Source: an uncultured Aquimarina sp.
Lineage (GTDB): Bacteria; Bacteroidota; Bacteroidia; Flavobacteriales; Flavobacteriaceae
DNA: 64,000 nt
Direction: 5' to 3'
Assembly: GCA_947496555.1 (NCBI GenBank)
Contig: CANMDH010000018.1
Location: forward strand, 36,261 to 100,260
The notes beneath the pieces were generated by a model. The model worked only from the letters and a program-made list of their open reading frames with translations. It was not told the DNA's origin and did no database searches. Each line of letters starts with the position of its first letter. The first letter of the stretch is position 1. Shown piece after piece: positions 53,050 to 61,694 of this stretch. Both the position numbers and the translations under genes were made by a program.

Positions 53050-54222
53050 TTATAATTCCTTTCTATCGCCATTTGCCAAAACACGATAGTATATCCCATT
53101 TTCGATCAACAAGCCTTCAGACTTTTTATTAGGCCAATTTTTATGATAATCATTGGGGTGTTGAACATCGATGCCTATCACTTTTCCTTCGTATTGCTTA
53201 TTTACTTTACTCTGAATGGTATGGCCAACCACTATTGCATTTGCACCAAATTTATTTAGTCCTTTTTCAACTTCTTCTTGTGAAAGATCATCTTTAAAAT
53301 ACCCTCTATACCAAGAAACTCCTTGATGTGTAGAAAGAATTAATTGATCAATCGTTTTTTTTGGTTTTGGATGAAAAATCTTATAGTAATTGTTTCTGTT
53401 TATGTGATTAATTTCATCTAACGTTATACGGTAATCGGCTATTTCTGGATGAAGGCCTCCGTGTGTAAAAAGGTTACCATTGATAAGTTCAATAGTATTT
53501 TTACTTGCCATCCATTTACCTATAAACGAATTCGAATTATACAGTTGGTGTTGTTGCTTACCAAGAATGGAAGCAACAGCGTGATATTTTGGAGAAGCGG
53601 CCCCATACATCCCCTGCATATTCTTTAGTTCATGATTTCCTAAAATGTAATGGACAAATCCCCCTTTTTTCTTTGCGTCTTGTTCCAGTTTATAAATAAA
53701 CCAAAGTACTTGAGTAGTAGAAAAACCTCTATCCACAAAATCACCAACCAACACCAGATGTCCTTTGCCGAAGGTCCAATTTAAATTAGCATCGATAACA
53801 TTGGTATTCATTAAAAAATCACGAAAGGTTCGATACCCACTTTCGATATCTGAAATAGCCAAAATTGGCTGTCCATCATTATAGGTGGTTTTTGGAATTT
53901 CAAACTTGGGCTTAAGGTTAAAACTGAATTCTGTAGAATCCAAGCGAAAAAAACAACTTACCCTAATTGTGGTGTCTCTCTTAAAGCTTTCTTGTTCTAA
54001 ATAAAATCCTTCCGTTTTGTTTCCCCGAAGGTAATTTGTTTGTAAAATACTATCGTTGTTATAAAAAACATAAGGTCCTTCTTTATCCATATCCAATCGC
54101 AAAGGGTTATCTCCATAATGAACCGCTCCATTCTCGGATAACAGGATAATAATACCAATAGTTAATAGAATAATGATGGTTCCAAAAATGTGTTTCAAAT
54201 AGCGTAAGATTCTTTTTTTCAT
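53050..54222 (-). CDS. Metallophosphoesterase (PPP-like phosphatase)
   Basis: This 390-residue protein has an N-terminal membrane anchor (about 13-30) and a calcineurin-like phosphoesterase domain. Metal motifs: ISDIESGY replaces the usual GDxHG with Glu in place of His, VLVGDFVDRG (GDxVDRG) and YILGNHELKN (GNHE), then VVGHTIQ near the end. The order matches bacterial PPP-type phosphatases. The Glu in the first motif seems normal for this Bacteroidota group. The substrate may be a phosphoprotein or nucleotide in the periplasm. Confidence 0.88.
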   Translation of the reverse strand: MKKRILRYLKHIFGTIIILLTIGIIILLSENGAVHYGDNPLRLDMDKEGPYVFYNNDSILQTNYLRGNKTEGFYLEQESFKRDTTIRVSCFFRLDSTEFSFNLKPKFEIPKTTYNDGQPILAISDIESGYRTFRDFLMNTNVIDANLNWTFGKGHLVLVGDFVDRGFSTTQVLWFIYKLEQDAKKKGGFVHYILGNHELKNMQGMYGAASPKYHAVASILGKQQHQLYNSNSFIGKWMASKNTIELINGNLFTHGGLHPEIADYRITLDEINHINRNNYYKIFHPKPKKTIDQLILSTHQGVSWYRGYFKDDLSQEEVEKGLNKFGANAIVVGHTIQSKVNKQYEGKVIGIDVQHPNDYHKNWPNKKSEGLLIENGIYYRVLANGDRKEL

Positions 54223-54359
54223 TTTAATGAGTGATTTAAATTACCATTCGTTTTTTGATTGAAGTAAATGTAGATTTTGAAGAATCTTATCAGAAACTAA
54301 AGTGATAAACTCTCTTGAAATAGTGACACAAAACTGTGCAATCGACTCAAAATCATTTC

Positions 54360-54413
54360 ATCACTTTTTTGATCAATTTTATCCTTGGATTATATCTGTT
54401 TATCACTTTTTTG
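54360..54413 (+). promoter_or_regulatory. Direct repeats upstream of the LytS/LytTR pair
   Basis: ATCACTTTTTTG occurs exactly twice (54360-54371 and 54402-54413), 42 bp apart, with a partial inverted copy (AAAGTGAT) at 54299-54306. The second copy ends 34 bp before the sensor gene. Paired direct repeats at helical-turn spacing are what LytTR-type regulators bind, so this may be an autoregulatory site. Confidence 0.45.
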
Positions 54414-54447
54414 TTAGAAGTGAATCTTATTCTTTTAATTTTACCTT

Positions 54448-55266
54448 ATGATTTCAACATTAAAAAGAGATAAATGGTTCTTAGTAAAAGTTATTGTCTT
54501 TGTAACCATTGCTATTCCGATAGGAATTACAACGTATGAACTAATTATACTAGGAAAAGACACTGTAGTCTTTTTAGAAGATTACCCTGAAGCGGTGAGT
54601 ATCATGATAATGTTGTATTATGCAACACTTCTTGCTTTTGGTATTATCTGGGTAATTATTCAATTAAAATCTTTGCTAAAATTAAAGAACGAAAAGACAA
54701 AAAATGAGCTGTTGCACCTACAAAGTCAGGTGAATCCTCACTTTTTTTTCAATATGCTAAACAATCTATATGGACTAGTAGATGTAGATGCAAAAAAAGC
54801 CAAACAACTTATCTTAAAACTTTCTGAGTTGATGCGTTACAGTATTTATGAAGGTGAGAAAAAAACAGTTCCTCTCGAGGAGGAAGTGTCGTACTTAAAA
54901 AATTACATAGAGCTTCATCGAATGCGATATCATAAAGACATAGATATAAGATGTGACATAAAAATTGAGGAGAATAATTATCAAATAGTGCCTTTATTAT
55001 TCATTATTTTGTTAGAAAATGCCTTTAAACACGGGGTAGAAAATTTGAAGGAAAAAGCCTATGTTTATATGAGTTTAACCGCCAAAAATGAAAACATATC
55101 TTTCGAGATCGAAAATAATTTCGATGCTACTGAACTTCCTAAAACCTCTGGATTAGGCATTCAAAATCTTACACGCAGACTAGAATTAGCATATCCTAAA
55201 AAACATAATCTTACCTTTACTGATGATGGATCTATTTATAAGGCAAAGTTAGAATTACAACTATGA
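54448..55266 (+). CDS. Sensor histidine kinase (LytS/YehU-like)
   Basis: This 272-residue sensor kinase of the His_kinase family has two transmembrane helices (about 10-31 and 48-68, no large extracellular sensor). A linker leads to the H-box QVNPHFFFNMLNNLYGLV and the ATPase part with LLENAFKHGVENL and GLGIQNLTRRLEL. It phosphorylates the LytTR regulator encoded next, whose start overlaps its stop by 4 bp. The signal is unknown, but the small loop implies sensing within the membrane. Confidence 0.93.
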   Translation: MISTLKRDKWFLVKVIVFVTIAIPIGITTYELIILGKDTVVFLEDYPEAVSIMIMLYYATLLAFGIIWVIIQLKSLLKLKNEKTKNELLHLQSQVNPHFFFNMLNNLYGLVDVDAKKAKQLILKLSELMRYSIYEGEKKTVPLEEEVSYLKNYIELHRMRYHKDIDIRCDIKIEENNYQIVPLLFIILLENAFKHGVENLKEKAYVYMSLTAKNENISFEIENNFDATELPKTSGLGIQNLTRRLELAYPKKHNLTFTDDGSIYKAKLELQL

Positions 55267-55964
55267 TCAAATATCTAATTATTGATGACGAATATATAGC
55301 GCATGAAATCATAAAAGGGTATGGTGACATGTTACCCGATATGCAATTAATGAAGCACTGTTATGATGCATTAGAAGCATTGGATTATTTAAGAGAACAC
55401 GCTGTGGATTTAATTTTTCTGGACCTGAATATGCCCAAACTAAAAGGTTTTGAATTTCTGAGAACATTGTCTTCACCTCCTAAAGTAATCGTAACTACCG
55501 CTTATCAAGAATATGCACTAGAGGGGTATGAACTAAACATATCGGATTATCTTTTGAAACCCTTTAGCTTTGAACGTTTTGTAAAGGCAGTAAACAAAGC
55601 CATTCTAACAGAAAAAAATAGTCATGATGCAGAAATCATTGATGAAAGTGAAAATTTGGATCATATTTTTCTCTACACTGATAAAAAGCATATCCAAGTT
55701 GCTATTACTGATATCCTTTATGCTGAAGCTGCCGGAAACTATGCAAAAGTGGTGACTCAAAAGGAAACACACACCATACGAGAGAAAATTTCGGATTTAC
55801 TAAATAAACTTCCCAATAAACTTTTTTTACAAGTGCACAAATCTTTTGTAGTGGCCAAAACTAGTATTGAAATTATAGAAGGAAACAGAATCAAGGTAAA
55901 AGACTATAGCATTCCTATTGGTAAAATGTATAAAGCAAGAGTAAATGATTTATTGAGAAACTAA
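55263..55964 (+). CDS. LytTR-family response regulator
   Basis: This 233-residue partner of the sensor kinase has a receiver domain (about 1-120) with LIIDDEYIA, phosphoacceptor Asp in LIFLDLNMP, VTTAYQEYA and the Lys in LLKPFSFERF. The LytTR DNA-binding domain (about 135-233) has ILYAEAAGNYAKVVT, FLQVHKSFVV and PIGKMYKARV. The 4-bp overlap with the kinase gene implies coupled translation. The direct repeats at 54360-54413 may be its target. Confidence 0.94.
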   Translation: MIKYLIIDDEYIAHEIIKGYGDMLPDMQLMKHCYDALEALDYLREHAVDLIFLDLNMPKLKGFEFLRTLSSPPKVIVTTAYQEYALEGYELNISDYLLKPFSFERFVKAVNKAILTEKNSHDAEIIDESENLDHIFLYTDKKHIQVAITDILYAEAAGNYAKVVTQKETHTIREKISDLLNKLPNKLFLQVHKSFVVAKTSIEIIEGNRIKVKDYSIPIGKMYKARVNDLLRN

Positions 55965-55984
55965 GTTCTTACTATTTTGATTCT

Positions 55985-56695
55985 TTATTTTCTAATCGCC
56001 CTGATACACATAAATGCCGGAAAGTCGTTTAACTCTTTATAGTGCTTTGGATCTAATTTTTCAAATTCTTTTACAGGTTTGGGTTCAATTAATTTATCAA
56101 TACAAAATCCATTTTCAATTAATGGATTAATACATTCGCTTAAGGGTCTTCGATAACTATGAATCTTTATTGGTTTCCCAAAACCTGTCCATGAACAAGA
56201 TACAGGTTCTATTTCAAAATATTTGGTTGATTTAAAATATCTGTATTCAAAGAATGGATGCTCTATAGAAATGATAAGTTGACCGTTAGTTTTTAAAACC
56301 CTATAAAACTCCTTAATTGTAGATTCCCAGTCTTGGATATAATGCATTGCCAAAGCACATAGAACTATGTCAAAAGAATCCTTTTTAAGCATTTTAAAAG
56401 GTTTACTCATGTTATGTACAAAGAAAGTCCCTGATTTTTTATTTCTTTTTTTAGCGTATTTTATCATTTCAGGGCTTATGTCAAAACCTGTTACCTCGGC
56501 TCCTTTCGAAAGTAATATTTCTGCATATTTTCCTGGTCCGCAAGCTACATCAAGAATCGATTTACCTTTTACATCTTTAATTAACTCCAGCGTATTGGGT
56601 CGATCATAATAGGCATTATGAGGTTTATGATCAATCATAGCATTGTAACTTTCTGCTAAATCGTCATAAGCCTCCTTAATTTTTTCTTGACTCAT
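55985..56695 (-). CDS. Class I SAM-dependent methyltransferase
   Basis: This 236-residue methyltransferase of the Methyltransf_11/25 type has SAM motif I SILDVACGPGKYAEILLSKG near residue 45, motif GFDISPEMIKYAKKR, and DIVLCALAMHYIQDWE near 108. The C-terminus is not diagnostic. The substrate is unknown; UbiE-like or small-molecule methylation is possible. It stands alone between the converging LytTR gene and the DUF1223 gene. Confidence 0.88.
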   Translation of the reverse strand: MSQEKIKEAYDDLAESYNAMIDHKPHNAYYDRPNTLELIKDVKGKSILDVACGPGKYAEILLSKGAEVTGFDISPEMIKYAKKRNKKSGTFFVHNMSKPFKMLKKDSFDIVLCALAMHYIQDWESTIKEFYRVLKTNGQLIISIEHPFFEYRYFKSTKYFEIEPVSCSWTGFGKPIKIHSYRRPLSECINPLIENGFCIDKLIEPKPVKEFEKLDPKHYKELNDFPAFMCIRAIRK

Positions 56696-56779
56696 AGTAT
56701 TCTATCTAGATTTGATTAATGTAATTCCAAAAGGGTTTACTAACATGATCAATAGCCCAACAAGATAATAGAAAACGAC

Positions 56780-57499
56780 CTAAATTTTAATCATTGTAGC
56801 TCCGGTAGTTTTTAAAAAACCGTCTTGCGTATAGGCAATTATCGAAAGTTTGTCTTTTCCAGAAATCCAATCTGGGATGGTAATGGTTGCTTTTCCGTTA
56901 CTCACTTTGGTAACGATACGATTAACCACAATATTAGTGTTTTTAAGGGATCGATTTCTATTTTCGCCTCTTGAAATTTTAGTGAGGCGTTCAGAAACTA
57001 TCAAGGCAAATGTGACCGTATTAAACTTACCTCCTTTAACATCGTAATTTAGATATATCTTCTCACTTTCTTTTTTGATATCCTCGATAACTATGGTGTT
57101 ACTTACTTTTGATCTTGCATATCTCTTAAGCGCTGCATCAGCCTTGTATCGGTTAGACCCAGTAAAATGTTCGCTTCCGTTGACCACCAATTGTGGCGTA
57201 TAAATAGATCCACTATTAAATTGCTGCGCGTATTCTCTCTGATAATCACTATAGGATTCCTTGCTAAACGGATCCTTCCACCCTAGCCTGTTCCAGTAAT
57301 CTACATGATACGACAATACAAATACATTTTGATTTTGATACTGTTCTCTGATCTCATCCAACAATTCATCGGCTGGTGGGCAACTACTACATCCTTGCGA
57401 AGTGAATAATTCTAATACCATAGCAGATTCATTATTTTGCTGTGCATACAAGGTTATAGAAAAGAGACTTGTTAATAGGATCAAAAGCTTCTTTGGCAT
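56780..57499 (-). CDS. DUF1223 thioredoxin-like secreted protein
   Basis: This 239-residue exported protein has signal peptide 1-19 and the DUF1223 core: VLELFTSQGCSSCPPADELLDEI near residue 30 carries a CxxC thioredoxin-type pair (CSSC), followed by SYHVDYWNRLGWKDPF and YTPQLVVNGSEHFTGS. It is likely a periplasmic thiol-disulfide or copper-related protein; the exact role is not known. It faces the DUF4159 gene across a 44-bp divergent gap. Confidence 0.88.
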   Translation of the reverse strand: MPKKLLILLTSLFSITLYAQQNNESAMVLELFTSQGCSSCPPADELLDEIREQYQNQNVFVLSYHVDYWNRLGWKDPFSKESYSDYQREYAQQFNSGSIYTPQLVVNGSEHFTGSNRYKADAALKRYARSKVSNTIVIEDIKKESEKIYLNYDVKGGKFNTVTFALIVSERLTKISRGENRNRSLKNTNIVVNRIVTKVSNGKATITIPDWISGKDKLSIIAYTQDGFLKTTGATMIKI

Positions 57500-57512
57500 C
57501 TGTTTTATTTTA

Positions 57513-57520
57513 GTACATTT
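57513..57520 (+). promoter_or_regulatory. -10 element candidate of the DUF4159-trmH unit
   Basis: TACATTTA is one mismatch from TAnnTTTG, with TTTG at 57492-57495 giving a 17-bp spacer. The start codon is 23 bp further on. Confidence 0.4.
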
Positions 57521-57543
57521 AGACTTTATTTTAGACGCTTATC

Positions 57544-58188
57544 ATGAATAAACTTACGGGATATTTCATATTTTTTTTGGTTTCTATAACTACCTACGGA
57601 CAGGATATAGCCATTTTGCATTATAAAGGAGGTGGTGATTGGTATAGCAATCCAACCGCCTTGCCAAATCTTATTAAATTCTGTAACCAAAACCTGAACA
57701 CAGCTATTGCTAATAAGCCCAAGACAGTTAAACCCGAGAGTTTTGATATTTTCCAATATCCATATATACATATGACCGGACATGGTAACGTGTTTTTTAC
57801 GGATCAAGATGCCGAAAATCTTCAAAATTATCTACTTAGCGGTGGTTTTTTGCATATAGATGATAACTATGGAATGGAACCTTATATTCGAAAAGAACTT
57901 ATAAAAGTTTTTCCTGATAAAGAATTGGTGGAGCTTCCTGCTTCACACCCTATCTTTTCTTCGCATTACAACTTCCCACAAGGATTGCCAAAAATTCATG
58001 AACATGATGGCAATCGCCCTCAGGCGTTGGGAATTATACATGAAGATCGTCTTGTGCTACTCTTTACCTTTGAGAGTGATTTGGGTGATGGTTGGGAAAA
58101 CCCAGAAGTACATAATGATCCAGAAGAAGTTCGTTTAAAAGCGCTTAAAATGGGAGCCAATATTATCAAATACGCTTTTCAGAATTAA
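57544..58188 (+). CDS. DUF4159 secreted protein
   Basis: This 214-residue exported protein has signal peptide 1-18 (ending TYGQ) and a DUF4159 domain: HYKGGGDWYSNPTALPNLI at the start, YPYIHMTGHGNVFF, LLSGGFLHIDDNYGM and ESDLGDGWENPEVHND. The fold is glutamine-amidotransferase-like, but no enzyme activity is established. Its stop overlaps the trmH-family start by one base (TAATG), so the two are translationally coupled; the functional link is unclear. Confidence 0.88.
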   Translation: MNKLTGYFIFFLVSITTYGQDIAILHYKGGGDWYSNPTALPNLIKFCNQNLNTAIANKPKTVKPESFDIFQYPYIHMTGHGNVFFTDQDAENLQNYLLSGGFLHIDDNYGMEPYIRKELIKVFPDKELVELPASHPIFSSHYNFPQGLPKIHEHDGNRPQALGIIHEDRLVLLFTFESDLGDGWENPEVHNDPEEVRLKALKMGANIIKYAFQN

Positions 58189-58712
58189 TGGATCAGCAAC
58201 TACACCACAATAATAATCGATTCATAAAAAAGGAATTCCCAATAACCTTGGTATGTGACAACGTTAATTCACCTGCAAATATTGGTAGTATTTTTAGGAT
58301 TGCCGATAGTTTTGGTGTTGAGCAAATTTATTTTTGTGGAGAAGACATCATTGTGGTTAGTAAAAGAATGCAACGCACCGCTCGATCAACCCATGAAGTG
58401 ATACCATACGAGCAATCTGATGAAATCATCAATGTGGTCCAGCGACTTATAACCAAAGGTTATACTATTTTATCTCTGGAGATTACCAAAAACAGTATTC
58501 CAATATCAGAATATAGTGTAGAACCTTCCGAAAAAATCGCCCTTGTGATCGGAGAAGAAAATCTAGGAGTATCTGAAAATGTTATAGCGTTATCAAAGCA
58601 GAGCATTCATATCGCTATGCATGGTAATAATAGCAGCATGAATGTCGCTACTGCTACGGGAATTGCTCTATATGAGATCACAAAGCAATGGCTGATGGTT
58701 AGTGAAATGTAA
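58188..58712 (+). CDS. TrmH-family RNA methyltransferase
   Basis: This 174-residue SPOUT-class RNA ribose methyltransferase is compact. The N-terminal VCDNVNSPANIGSIFRIADSFG, then ALVIGEENLGVSENVIALSKQ and the knot motif IAMHGNNSSMNVATATGIALYEIT are intact. The tRNA or rRNA target is unknown. It lacks an N-terminal substrate-binding extension. The first base of its ATG is the last base of the DUF4159 stop codon. Confidence 0.92.
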   Translation: MDQQLHHNNNRFIKKEFPITLVCDNVNSPANIGSIFRIADSFGVEQIYFCGEDIIVVSKRMQRTARSTHEVIPYEQSDEIINVVQRLITKGYTILSLEITKNSIPISEYSVEPSEKIALVIGEENLGVSENVIALSKQSIHIAMHGNNSSMNVATATGIALYEITKQWLMVSEM

Positions 58713-58773
58713 GGACTTTATGTTTTTACAAGTTTTTATTTTGAAACTTAAAAAATTTAGAATCCAGGTTTCT

Positions 58774-58781
58774 TAACTTTG
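58774..58781 (+). promoter_or_regulatory. -10 element upstream of the AI-2E family gene
   Basis: TAACTTTG matches TAnnTTTG, 44 bp before the ATG. Further ACTTTG copies follow downstream in the same leader, resembling the octanucleotide tract before rsmE. Confidence 0.5.
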
Positions 58782-58825
58782 ATTCTTAGAGACTTTGTAA
58801 CTTTATGACTTTGTACCTTTAAAAA

Positions 58826-59914
58826 ATGAATTCAAAAACAATTGCATACGGTATTTTAAGAGCAGTAGCTATAATAGTTGGGGTTCTGGGATTATTATGG
58901 TTTTTATATAAAATACAATCGGTATTAATATACATTGCTTTCGCATCGGTAATTTCACTTATGGGAAGACCTTTGGTATCATTTCTGAAGCGTAAATTGA
59001 AATTTAATAACACAATAGCTGTAGTTTGCACTCTATTTATAACAATCATACTGTTTCTAAGTATTTTTACATTATTTGTACCTATAGTGGTTGAACAAGG
59101 GCAATTAATTGGTGAAATTGATGTGAATAGCATTGGAGATGACCTTGACAGGCTTAATCAGGAAGTAAGTGATTATTTTGATATTGAAAAACTAAGCCTT
59201 GTAGAACTTGTAAAGAAAACAGATCTTATGCAGTTCTTTGATCTTAAAGCGGTTCCTAATACCATCAATTCTTTTTTAAGCGGATTTGGATCGGTAATGA
59301 TCGGTTTATTTTCTGTTTTATTTATTTCTTTTTTCCTATTAAAAGACAGCCTTTTGCTTGAAAACAGCCTGCTCGTCTTTGCCAAAAAAGAAGATGAAAA
59401 CAAGTTCATGATGGCCTTTACAAAAATCAAAGACCTGCTATCGCGATACTTTGTAGGGTTATTGTTACAGATTTTTATTCTGTTTGTTCTTTATACTGTG
59501 TTGCTACTCATTTTTGGTGTTAATAATGCTATTGCCGTAGCCCTAATCGCAGCAATTTTTAATCTTATACCGTATGTTGGACCTCTTTTTGGAGGTGTAT
59601 TTGTATTAATCCTAGCCACCACGAGTAATCTAGGATTCGATTTTCCCTCAATAATATTACCAAAACTAACCTATATATTAATTGGTTACCTGGCAATTCA
59701 GTTAATTGATAACTTTTTAAATCAACCTTTGATTTTTGGTACCAGCGTAAAATCTCATCCTCTTGAAATATTTTTGGCAATCTTAATCTTCGGTCTCCTT
59801 TTTGGTATTGGCGGATTAATTGTGGCTGTTCCATTCTATACAGCCATTAAAGTGATTGCTAAAGAATTTTTATCTGAGTACAAGATTGTAAAAACCCTCA
59901 CAAAAGATTTATAG
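58826..59914 (+). CDS. AI-2E family transporter (PerM/YdiK-like)
   Basis: This 362-residue membrane protein has eight or so transmembrane helices. The family blocks are YKIQSVLIYIAFASVISLMGRPLV near the start, the DUF20-type middle, NLIPYVGPLFGGVFVLILA near 240 and QLIDNFLNQPLIFG. Some relatives export autoinducer-2 and others act as Na+/H+ antiporters, so the substrate is open. It is probably a separate unit. Confidence 0.9.
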   Translation: MNSKTIAYGILRAVAIIVGVLGLLWFLYKIQSVLIYIAFASVISLMGRPLVSFLKRKLKFNNTIAVVCTLFITIILFLSIFTLFVPIVVEQGQLIGEIDVNSIGDDLDRLNQEVSDYFDIEKLSLVELVKKTDLMQFFDLKAVPNTINSFLSGFGSVMIGLFSVLFISFFLLKDSLLLENSLLVFAKKEDENKFMMAFTKIKDLLSRYFVGLLLQIFILFVLYTVLLLIFGVNNAIAVALIAAIFNLIPYVGPLFGGVFVLILATTSNLGFDFPSIILPKLTYILIGYLAIQLIDNFLNQPLIFGTSVKSHPLEIFLAILIFGLLFGIGGLIVAVPFYTAIKVIAKEFLSEYKIVKTLTKDL

Positions 59915-59973
59915 TGCCCACAAGTAAATAACCTTAGATTCTTTACAAATTTGTTACTCTGAAACTTCAAAAA

Positions 59974-61155
59974 TTGAACAAAAGCATACTACATAAAGAG
60001 GTACAAGAATTTATTTTTGAAAAATCGAATACACCAATTGATATAAACAAACTAATACTAAGCGGTAGTCCTTTTGAAGGTATTTCGGTTCAAGAACTAG
60101 CACAACAAATTGTTGGAAGACAAAAAGCTAAACAAAAACTACCTACCTGGTTTGCAAAAACCGGGGTCTATTACCCTCCTACCCTTAATCTAGAGCAAAC
60201 ATCTTCAGAGATAACTGCCAAATATAAAAGTACGTTGGTTTCAGGAAAAACATTATTAGATGTTACCGGCGGCTTGGGGATAGATGATTATTTTTTTTCA
60301 AAAAAAATAGAGCACGTCATTCACTGCGAACTTAACAAGGACTTAAGTGATCTTGCCGCTCATAATTTTAAAATTCTAGGAGTCAAAAACATAAAATCCG
60401 TTGCAGGAGGCGGATTAGAGGCACTTACAAACTATGATTTGGTTGATTGGGTTTATATAGATCCATCAAGAAGACATGATCATAAGGGGAAAGTGTTTTT
60501 TCTCGAAGATTGTTTGCCCGATATTCCTTCTAATCTAGAATTTCTCTTTACCAAAACCGATAATATTTTAATCAAAACTTCACCCCTACTTGATATTAAA
60601 GTAGGAATAAACTCTTTGCAACATGTAAAAGAGATTCATGTAGTTGCTGTTGGAAATGAGGTAAAAGAATTATTATGGGTTCTGGACAAAAATTTTGAGG
60701 GAGATTGTAAAATCAAAACTGTTAATCTATTAAAGAACAACACTCAAGAATTCTCTTTCATTTTAAAGGAAGAAGCAAATCAATCGTTAGTTCTAGGAGA
60801 ACCCAAGGTATTTCTGTACGAACCCAATGCTTCAATTTTAAAAAGTGGCGGTTTTTTGAGTGTTGGCAATGCCTTCTCTTTAGAAAAACTTCATTTACAC
60901 TCTCATTTATATACTACAGAGGAGAAAATCGATTTCCCAGGAAGGAGTTTTGAGATTACGGCTGTTTTTCCGTATCAGAAAAAAACGATTGCTAAAACAG
61001 AAATCACAAAAGCCAATATCACAATACGTAACTTCCCCGAAAGTGTCGCTAGCCTAAGAAAAAAGCACAAAATTAAGGATGGAGGTGATATTTACCTCTT
61101 TTTCACCACCGATCTTAACGAAAAAAAGATCGTAATCCAATGCAAAAAGATGTAG
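59974..61155 (+). CDS. THUMP-like class I SAM methyltransferase
   Basis: This 393-residue protein has an N-terminal part with ELAQQIVGRQKAKQKLPTWF and a Rossmann methyltransferase core. The SAM site is KTLLDVTGGLGIDDYFFSK near residue 88 and the catalytic-type YIDPSRR lies near 165. A C-terminal THUMP-like domain closes it. The family is RNA-linked (related to TGS1-type guanine-N2 methyltransferases); the target is unknown. The frame begins with TTG at 59974, giving MNKSILHKEVQEF; no ATG is near. Confidence 0.85.
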   Translation: MNKSILHKEVQEFIFEKSNTPIDINKLILSGSPFEGISVQELAQQIVGRQKAKQKLPTWFAKTGVYYPPTLNLEQTSSEITAKYKSTLVSGKTLLDVTGGLGIDDYFFSKKIEHVIHCELNKDLSDLAAHNFKILGVKNIKSVAGGGLEALTNYDLVDWVYIDPSRRHDHKGKVFFLEDCLPDIPSNLEFLFTKTDNILIKTSPLLDIKVGINSLQHVKEIHVVAVGNEVKELLWVLDKNFEGDCKIKTVNLLKNNTQEFSFILKEEANQSLVLGEPKVFLYEPNASILKSGGFLSVGNAFSLEKLHLHSHLYTTEEKIDFPGRSFEITAVFPYQKKTIAKTEITKANITIRNFPESVASLRKKHKIKDGGDIYLFFTTDLNEKKIVIQCKKM

Positions 61156-61156
61156 C

Positions 61157-61636
61157 TTATAGCTTCGAAAACACATCGGAATACTCTATATATCCTTCTA
61201 TATATTCCTTCAACTCTGTAGTAGCAACATTTTTCACATTATTAAGAATGAAATCACGATCCTCCTCAATATTTTTATGATACCCCAATATTTTGGGTAC
61301 ATTAGACTGAATACTAGATCTAATCATTCGTAGCTCTATATTTTTAGGTTCAGATTGTATCGCAGCATCAATTGTTTTTTTAGCCTTATTGAAATACGAC
61401 ATCTTACTGATGGGGTTCCATGAGTAGGAAGCCTTTAATGCCAATGCTGCGCCATGGTATCCCTTATAAATAGCTCCTTGGTTGTGTAAAGCTTGTTTAG
61501 TAAGTTCATAAAACTTATCGCCATGTGCTCTTGATTGATTACAAACCTTGTATGCATCGCGTATGTCCTTTAAATTAATATTTTCTGAAGAAGAATTGAT
61601 AAACAAAATGGTGATTAAAACGGATACTATTTTCAT
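61157..61636 (-). CDS. Small secreted protein with TPR-like helices
   Basis: This 159-residue protein has a short signal peptide (about 1-17). It is helix-rich with YHGAALALKASYSWNPISKM and KAKKTIDAAIQSEPKNIELR, which read as one or two TPR-like units. No known family is recognised with confidence, though similar proteins seem common in Flavobacteriaceae. It converges on the THUMP-like gene with 1 bp between stop codons. No promoter was identified for it. Confidence 0.7.
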   Translation of the reverse strand: MKIVSVLITILFINSSSENINLKDIRDAYKVCNQSRAHGDKFYELTKQALHNQGAIYKGYHGAALALKASYSWNPISKMSYFNKAKKTIDAAIQSEPKNIELRMIRSSIQSNVPKILGYHKNIEEDRDFILNNVKNVATTELKEYIEGYIEYSDVFSKL

Positions 61637-61694
61637 CTAAAATCAAGATTTGTATTATAGAACGGTAAACCCATGAATAAGTTGCATGATTTAT

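Noticed and set aside
56704-56715. TAGATTTG on the plus strand near 56706
   Set aside because: It matches the -10 consensus, but no plus-strand gene starts within 800 bp downstream, so it is probably chance.
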